From positions 126,001-138,801 of the forward strand of contig NW_024468270.1 of assembly GCF_002104995.1 (NCBI RefSeq): a DNA stretch of 12,801 nucleotides. Reading direction: 5' to 3'. The position numbers were made by a program, and so were the translations under genes. Shown here one piece after another: positions 8,679 through 12,801 of the stretch; positions within the stretch are counted from its first letter, which is position 1; every line of letters begins with the position of its first letter. The notes beneath the pieces were generated by a model. That model did no database searches. It worked only from the letters and a program-made list of their open reading frames with translations, and was not told where the DNA came from. Origin of the DNA: Linderina pennispora. Lineage: Eukaryota > Kickxellomycota > Kickxellomycetes > Kickxellales > Kickxellaceae.

Positions 8679-10322
8679 ATGGCCTCCTTAAGAGTACATC
8701 TTAACTCCCTTTTGGGACTTGAGTTGAAGAATAGAGATAATATGCCTGATATATCTGATGCAAGATATACTAGTAATGGCATTGAACAGCAAGGATTTAT
8801 TCAGCATTCTGATATCTTTATGGATTCATGTGTTGTTGAGATACCTGAATCATATGCTCTTATAGATCAGATTAACAATATTACTCCTTTTGATAGATTG
8901 CATAGAGTTTTTGGTGATGGATACAGATTTAAGTATATGAAGTGCATGGTAAGTGTGAGAAATGGTAAAGTCTCTGTTTACAAAGTATCTGCTCCAAATG
9001 TTGCAATAGCTGATCCTGCACTAACTGATATCTTTCTTAGGATGCATCAGGAACATGTATTTCTTCTGAACTATGATATTACAATGGATTGTCTAAACAT
9101 ATCTTCTAGGGCTGTAATAAAGGAATTTCTTTTTGATAATGGAATCAGTAGCAATGATATTCTTGATGATGAAGATAAAGTTGGAGCAAACTGTATTAGC
9201 TGGTTTACTGATGAAGATGAAATAAGAATTAGGAACAAGTTGTATAATAAATTTGTTCAACTTCTAGAAAGTGGTGAGGTTCGCAATCAACTTACTTCTA
9301 AGCTATCAGAGCTAGTGATGCCAACTTCTCAGCAATTTGGTGAAACACTTGTTGCTTGTAGGAATGAAGGATTAATGAGGCTTGAGCTTACTGTTCACTC
9401 TCCTGAGTTGAAAGAAGTAGAATGGAACACAAACTTAATTGCTAGTACACTAGAGTTTCTTAGTGATTGTAGGACATTTGCAACATCTTATGAAAAGCAA
9501 TGGATGGCACTAGTTGATCAGATTCATAACAAACATACATTGTGTATTTACTTTCATAAAGAACATGCTCTTGCTTATTGCCATTGGTTCAATAGGACAA
9601 CTAAGAAGAAACAAGGAATAGCTAAAAAGTTGAAAGAGAATGAAGATATGATGACTGTTGTTTCTAACCTCTCTTTTAATGGGCACCCAACTCTTCTTCT
9701 TACATATGCTACCAGTAGTGGTCCTCTTGAATCTGAAGTTGTTCTGAGAAGAGATATCACAAACATCACTATTGTTCCTAGTCAGAAAAATTCTTTCTGG
9801 CCTGTTGTTTCAAGAGAAAGGCAACAACACACATTTGCTGAAATGGGACTTGTTAACTATCGTGGAATGCATATTGATTGGTTAACAGCTCAGCAAGCAA
9901 GAGAGAAAGTTTGTCTCTCAACTCTCTCAAGTGTTAGTGAGGATACCGATGACCTAGGAATAGATAATCTTATTGCTGATATTAGCAACATTGAACTTGA
10001 TGATCTAGAACCCACATATATAAGAGAAAATACTGATCTCAGGCCAGCTAGATATAAAGTTGCTTACAACATACTTCATATTGGAGATGAGTTCCTAGTT
10101 AGTCATTATTTCTTATATACTTTTAGAGGGTTGCTATTCTATTATCTAGATATCTATATGATTCACAATGAAGTAGTTAGCAGTACTCACACTCATATCA
10201 AAATACAAGCAAGTAGTCCATTTGGAGAATATATTGCTTCTATTATTGGTGAACCAAGTCAAGAAGTGGTACATAAAGTAACTAGAATTCATAATCGTAT
10301 TATCCATACTGAGAGGATCTAG
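8679..10322 (+). CDS. Unknown 547-aa transposon-encoded protein (possible replication-initiator-like fold)
   Basis: I do not recognise a named family. The ATG lies in the end of the preceding element (ATGGCCTCC, Met-Ala-Ser), with an in-frame stop just before it, so the original N-terminus may be lost. No signal peptide or clear membrane segment is seen; residues 476-495 (HYFLYTFRGLLFYYLDIYMI) are hydrophobic and aromatic. Blocks that look structured are NYDITMD at 131-137, RNKLYNKFVQLLESGE at 185-200, GLMRLELTVHS at 231-241, CIYFHKEHALAYCHW at 289-303 and an acidic stretch at 421-446. The order D-x-x-x-D, Y-x-K, R-x-E is reminiscent of phage/plasmid-type rolling-circle initiators, but this is a weak visual analogy. 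It lies upstream of the transposase on the same strand between the element's arms, so it is probably a second element gene. AT-rich codon use matches the transposase, not FAS. Confidence 0.75.
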   Translation: MASLRVHLNSLLGLELKNRDNMPDISDARYTSNGIEQQGFIQHSDIFMDSCVVEIPESYALIDQINNITPFDRLHRVFGDGYRFKYMKCMVSVRNGKVSVYKVSAPNVAIADPALTDIFLRMHQEHVFLLNYDITMDCLNISSRAVIKEFLFDNGISSNDILDDEDKVGANCISWFTDEDEIRIRNKLYNKFVQLLESGEVRNQLTSKLSELVMPTSQQFGETLVACRNEGLMRLELTVHSPELKEVEWNTNLIASTLEFLSDCRTFATSYEKQWMALVDQIHNKHTLCIYFHKEHALAYCHWFNRTTKKKQGIAKKLKENEDMMTVVSNLSFNGHPTLLLTYATSSGPLESEVVLRRDITNITIVPSQKNSFWPVVSRERQQHTFAEMGLVNYRGMHIDWLTAQQAREKVCLSTLSSVSEDTDDLGIDNLIADISNIELDDLEPTYIRENTDLRPARYKVAYNILHIGDEFLVSHYFLYTFRGLLFYYLDIYMIHNEVVSSTHTHIKIQASSPFGEYIASIIGEPSQEVVHKVTRIHNRIIHTERI

Positions 10323-10324
10323 TT

Positions 10325-10564
10325 TTAAAATGGGCAGTTAGCAACCATTACCTCCATATCTGCACAACTATAGTTGCATACATCAAACACATGCTTAATA
10401 CTAACACCCCTATCTTCTGAAACATTCTTAATCCATGCTCTGATATATACTGTTAATTTTCTGCTCATATTGAAATTTTTGCTAAGTAGTTGGACTAGCT
10501 TTTCTCTCTCTTCCTCATCTAGCTCAGCAAGTCGAGTGTTGAAGAATTTGTAGAATGGGCCCAT
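10325..10564 (-). CDS. Small hypothetical ORF, 79 aa, convergent with the 547-aa gene
   Basis: From the first ATG at 10564 it encodes 79 residues, with a helical, charged middle (LAELDEEEREKLVQLL) and no recognised domain. The frame is open five codons further upstream to a TTG. Its stop lies 2 nt from the stop of the upstream gene, and its start is 40 nt from the transposase ATG on the other strand. It therefore fills the 282-bp gap between the two element genes and the pair of starts would be divergent. A frame of this size in AT-rich DNA with ordinary composition is suggestive, but chance or an exon remnant is possible. Confidence 0.35.
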   Translation of the reverse strand: MGPFYKFFNTRLAELDEEEREKLVQLLSKNFNMSRKLTVYIRAWIKNVSEDRGVSIKHVFDVCNYSCADMEVMVANCPF

Positions 10565-10604
10565 TGCAATAAATGACAACTTTTAAATTTATGAGTGCCT
10601 CACA

Positions 10605-11834
10605 ATGATGAATCATCAATTACAAGAACTCAGAGAAAAGGAGTATCACAAACTGTACACAAACAAATGGAAGTTTCTGAATGATGACTGGGTAATTCTA
10701 AAACATACAAAATATCACAGAAGTGAAGTTCGTGAAGTAAGAGAAATTAAACTTATCAAGGACACACTTCTTAAACATCTAGGGATGATTCCTATTTTCT
10801 TCTTTCTGAATGTTTTATTTGGTTGCACTCATTATCCATGTCCTTACAGAAGTGTAGAGAAAGGACTGCTCATCATATACCAACTTGTAGAAGGATTATC
10901 TATCAATGAAATGGAAAGATTTATTCCTAGGAGTAGCTATCAAGCTATTCATAATATGTTCTATATTTCTGAAATGAAAGATTTGAATAAGAAGCTAACA
11001 TACTATCTGCAAACAATGTTTTCAACTCCAGAACTACGAGTCTTTGCAGCAAAGATACAGAATCCTCAAGGGTTTAAACATGTTACACTAATGTTAGATG
11101 GCCATGACTCAAGAGCACTACACAATGGAGCATACAAACCAGATCTCTATTCATTCAAATTGAAAAAATCAGGATATCGCACACAACTATGCATTGATGT
11201 GAATGGAATGGTTCTACTTGTTTCACCAACTGAAGACTGTAGAGATCACCCAGACTCAAGAATGATTAAGAACATGGGGTTGCTGAAGAATATATCACCT
11301 ATTGATTGTATTGTGCTTGATGGTGGTTATCCACAAAGTATTTTGGAAGAGATGACTGAGGAAGAAGAGCAGGATACTTTTGGACTGCACAACTTTTGTT
11401 TACCAGTAAGAAAGCAGAGAGGAACAAGCTTATCAGAAACAGAAGCTGAATATAATTCCCATCTTGGATCATTCCGTTCAATGGTAGAAAATACATTTGG
11501 AGAACTAGGCAATACATTCAAAAGGCTGTCAAACAGGGAGATTGTTAGAGTAAAGAATAGGAATGTTTACAATGTGCAAATGAAGTTATGCTGCTTACTC
11601 TATAATATGAAGAAGATACTAGCAAACAGTGATGTACATATTGATCATCATCACTCACTCTGGGTTATGAGCAACTTTGATTACCCTGATACACATGATA
11701 AGTCAACACAAGTGGAACCAATACATACTTTGCCCCAAAAAGCAGAGTTAGAAGCATCTATTGTTGAAATTCAAAATCGATTCCTTCAATCTAAAATTGA
11801 TGATACATATGATTGCTTGGTGCATATTGATTAA
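10605..11834 (+). CDS. DDE_Tnp_4 / Harbinger-like transposase, 409 aa, apparently intact
   Basis: Transposase of the DDE superfamily endonuclease group, expected to cut at the element's inverted ends in the nucleus. The catalytic triad I assign is Asp165 (MLDGHDS), Asp239 (CIVLDGGYP) and Glu295 (MVENTFGEL). Other family hallmarks are LYSFKLKKSGYRTQ before the Asp239 block, the HPDSR turn, and the LPVRKQRG ... EAEYN segment before the Glu. Residues around 80-125 (GLSINEMERFIPRSSYQAIHNM) could form a helix-turn-helix. The start is the first of two adjacent ATGs; an in-frame TAA lies 18 bp upstream. No frameshift or stop interrupts it. The last 15 codons and stop are the first unit of a tandem repeat continuing downstream. 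Bases 11238-11828 are mirrored by the pseudogene at 7399-7989. PIF/Harbinger or the related ISL2EU group fits best; superfamily assignment is inference. Confidence 0.88.
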   Translation: MMNHQLQELREKEYHKLYTNKWKFLNDDWVILKHTKYHRSEVREVREIKLIKDTLLKHLGMIPIFFFLNVLFGCTHYPCPYRSVEKGLLIIYQLVEGLSINEMERFIPRSSYQAIHNMFYISEMKDLNKKLTYYLQTMFSTPELRVFAAKIQNPQGFKHVTLMLDGHDSRALHNGAYKPDLYSFKLKKSGYRTQLCIDVNGMVLLVSPTEDCRDHPDSRMIKNMGLLKNISPIDCIVLDGGYPQSILEEMTEEEEQDTFGLHNFCLPVRKQRGTSLSETEAEYNSHLGSFRSMVENTFGELGNTFKRLSNREIVRVKNRNVYNVQMKLCCLLYNMKKILANSDVHIDHHHSLWVMSNFDYPDTHDKSTQVEPIHTLPQKAELEASIVEIQNRFLQSKIDDTYDCLVHID

Positions 11835-12120
11835 TTACAGATGGAGTACTAATGACTTGATGACTTGAATTTGATGTTTTAAAATAGCACAGCTTGATTC
11901 TTTCTAAAATTGATGACACATATGATTGCTTGGTGCATATCTATTAATTACAGATGGGATTCTAACAACTTGATGAATTTATTATGATTTTTTAAAATGG
12001 TATAGTTTAATACTTTCTAAAATTGATGAGTTATATGATTGCTTGGTATTAGATAAATAGTTATAAATAGGATGATAACGACTTGATGACTTGAACATGA
12101 TGTTTTAAAATAGCAGCTTT
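11790..12120 (+). repeat. Three tandem units of about 113 bp covering the transposase 3' end
   Basis: Units start with TCTAAAATTGATGA at 11790, 11902 and 12016 (periods 112 and 114). Each continues with ATATGATTGCTTGGT, then a region like TTAATTACAGATGG, an ACTTGATGA block and GATTTTTTAAAATGG or its variants. Unit 1 encodes the last transposase residues (SKIDDTYDCLVHID) and the stop; units 2 and 3 lie in the 3' untranslated region and have diverged. The inverted arm on the left carries the matching set. Confidence 0.8.
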
Positions 12121-12205
12121 TGAATAAATCTAATTCTATAAGGAGATCAGTCAGAAATGGTTAGCTATTTAATAATTATTAATATTTTTATTGTTTTCTT
12201 GTTCT

Positions 12206-12371
12206 GATGCCAAATATGGTGCTTCTACGAAACCCCCTTCGGCATCCTGAAAAATTTCAGTTGATACACAATTAATATGCTTCTACTGAGATACAGGCTG
12301 CGTCCCGAGAAATCAACTGAAATTTTTCAGGATGCCGAAGGGGGTTTCGTAGAAGCACCATATTTGGCATC
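12206..12371. repeat. Hairpin module, copy 4
   Basis: Perfect 60-bp arms at 12206-12265 and 12312-12371. The 46-bp loop (12266-12311) starts ACACAATTAATATGC, the reverse complement of the loop in the copy at 8355. Relative to the nearest GGAGGCC end, this orientation agrees with copies 1 and 2. Confidence 0.92.
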
Positions 12372-12538
12372 TTTGTTTATTTGTTAATCTAGTTGCTAGA
12401 ATCTTTTTGGCCAGTGGTAAACATTCTGTATTTTAAAATATTTATCTACTGCTAGTAATTGATTTCTTATTTGTTAATTGGTTATTCTGTTAACAGATAT
12501 TTAGTTTCTTTAAACTTTTATATTTATGAATGGCCTCC

Positions 12539-12659
12539 ATAATTAACCCCAAATATGCAAAGTTATTCTTTCTGGTTGAAATTATGTTCACTGAAATTGC
12601 TAATAGTTTCAATATGTATAAATAATTGATGTGCAGATAACTAACTCTGAATAACCATA
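12539..12659 (-). repeat. Right outer inverted arm, GGAGGTC family, with 51-bp deletion
   Basis: Reverse-complement match to 6048-6223. It lacks the 51 bp that in the MITE copy lie between direct repeats of TTCACTGAAA (7275-7284 and 7326-7335); here a single TTCACTGAAA remains at 12587-12596. The terminus is eroded: CTCTGAATAACC instead of CTCTGAATGACCTCC. Confidence 0.75.
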
Positions 12660-12663
12660 GTAC

Positions 12664-12801
12664 TGGCTAAAAAGATATTAGCAGCTAGATAAGTTAATAA
12701 ATAAAAATGTAAGAAAGGGTACTTCTATGAAACCCCTATTAGTATCCAGAAAAATTTCAGTTTGATTTCTTATGACCCAACCTCTATCTCAGTAGAAGCA
12801 T
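12664..12801 (+). repeat. Diverged further copy of arm plus hairpin module, cut by the window edge
   Basis: From TGGCTAAAAAGAT onward the sequence follows 6351-6486: a stretch of the GGAGGCC-family arm, then the left arm of the hairpin module (AAACCCCTATTAGTATCC for the usual AAACCCCCTTCGGCATCC) and the loop (ATGACCCAACCTCTATCTC). It is clearly older than copies 1-4. The right arm of the hairpin lies outside the window. The repeat cluster therefore continues beyond the right edge. Confidence 0.75.

Larger units (their letters stand above)
7990..8687. mobile_element. 698-bp non-autonomous fold-back element (GGAGGCC family)
   Basis: Starts GGAGGCCATTCATAAATA and ends with the exact complement. 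The 167-bp terminal segments (7990-8156 and 8521-8687) are inverted copies. Inside are a broken hairpin module (8157-8292), a 62-bp linker (8293-8354) and an intact module (8355-8520). Bases 8289-8687 equal 12140-12538 apart from the inverted module loop, while the left half is more like the diverged arm at 6224. Flanks are CTACA and TTAAG, so no target duplication is evident; it may have arisen by rearrangement. It has no gene of its own, but its right end carries the ATG of the following ORF. Confidence 0.82.
6224..12538 (+). mobile_element. Composite fold-back DDE transposon with 1301-bp inverted arms
   Basis: The left end reads GGAGGCCATTCACAAATATA and the right end is its complement with one difference. 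The left arm is 6224-6937 plus 7399-7989; the right arm is 11238-12538. Both total 1301 bp once the 461-bp MITE at 6938-7398 and its 4-bp duplication are removed, so the arms have no net indels. The inner ends of the arms lie inside the transposase gene, so its 3' half is part of the inverted repeat. The unique core holds a 698-bp mini element, the 547-aa ORF, a small minus-strand ORF and the 5' half of the transposase gene. I see no clean target duplication outside 6224 and 12538 (CATT on the left, ATAA on the right). The flanks are themselves an inverted pair, so the element sits at the centre of an older fold-back element. Confidence 0.8.
11238..12538 (+). repeat. Right inner arm of the 1.3-kb inverted repeat
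   Basis: Uninterrupted partner of 6224-6937 plus 7399-7989. It contains the second half of the transposase gene, three tandem units, the hairpin module at 12206-12371 and the 167-bp terminal segment ending GAATGGCCTCC. It carries the empty site for the MITE in the other arm. Apart from the transposase it has no ORF worth calling. Confidence 0.85.

Noticed and set aside
10187-10198. His-Thr-His near residues 503-507 of the 547-aa protein as a rolling-circle HUH motif
   Set aside because: The middle residue is not hydrophobic, it lies at the wrong end relative to the other candidate blocks, and no matching catalytic tyrosine context is clear.
11790-12120. Tandem repeats as a CRISPR array
   Set aside because: Units of about 113 bp with divergence throughout and no repeat-spacer alternation, in a fungal transposon; not CRISPR.

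Overview
The window is fungal nuclear DNA in two sharply different halves. Positions 1-5831 hold the 3' end of a large intron-free gene for a single-chain cytosolic type I fatty acid synthase (FAS). The C-terminal malonyl/palmitoyl transferase part of the beta subunit runs without a break into the alpha subunit (ACP, ketoreductase, ketosynthase). A fused beta-alpha FAS with no introns over 5.8 kb, followed by very AT-rich repeats, fits an early-diverging (zygomycete-type) fungus. An intron-poor lineage such as Kickxellomycotina is my best guess, but this is inference and a basidiomycete is not excluded. All core catalytic residues are visible. The C-terminal phosphopantetheinyl transferase (PPT) domain usual in fungal alpha subunits is absent: the frame stops where that domain would begin.

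After about 215 bp of AT-rich 3' flank (5832-6047), the rest of the window (6048-12801) is a nest of DDE transposon sequence. Its largest structure is a fold-back element at 6224-12538 with 1301-bp inverted arms, ending in GGAGGCCATTCA on the left and its complement on the right. The right arm (11238-12538) contains the 3' half of an intact transposase gene (10605-11834, DDE_Tnp_4/Harbinger-like, D165-D239-E295). The left arm carries the inverted, decayed copy of that half gene (7399-7989). A 461-bp unrelated-bodied MITE (6938-7398) is inserted in the left arm with a 4-bp target duplication; the right arm preserves the empty site. Between the arms lie a 698-bp non-autonomous fold-back element (7990-8687), a 547-codon gene of unknown function (8679-10322), a small convergent ORF (10325-10564, minus strand) and the 5' half of the transposase gene. 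Outside the arms are shorter inverted arms of a second family ending GGAGGTCATTCAG (6048-6223 and 12539-12659).

A 166-bp hairpin module (60-bp arms, 46-bp loop) occurs four times and begins a fifth time at the window edge. In one copy the loop is flipped relative to identical flanks. The transposon end carries an in-frame ATG (ATGGCCTCC), which now provides the start codon of both the unknown 547-aa ORF and the truncated transposase fragment. Differences between the transposase copies are rich in CpA-to-TpA transitions, resembling repeat-induced point mutation.

The FAS gene and the transposon genes have no evident functional link. The transposase, the 547-aa protein and the small ORF probably form one mobile element, with the MITEs as parasites or derivatives using similar GGAGGYCATTC ends.
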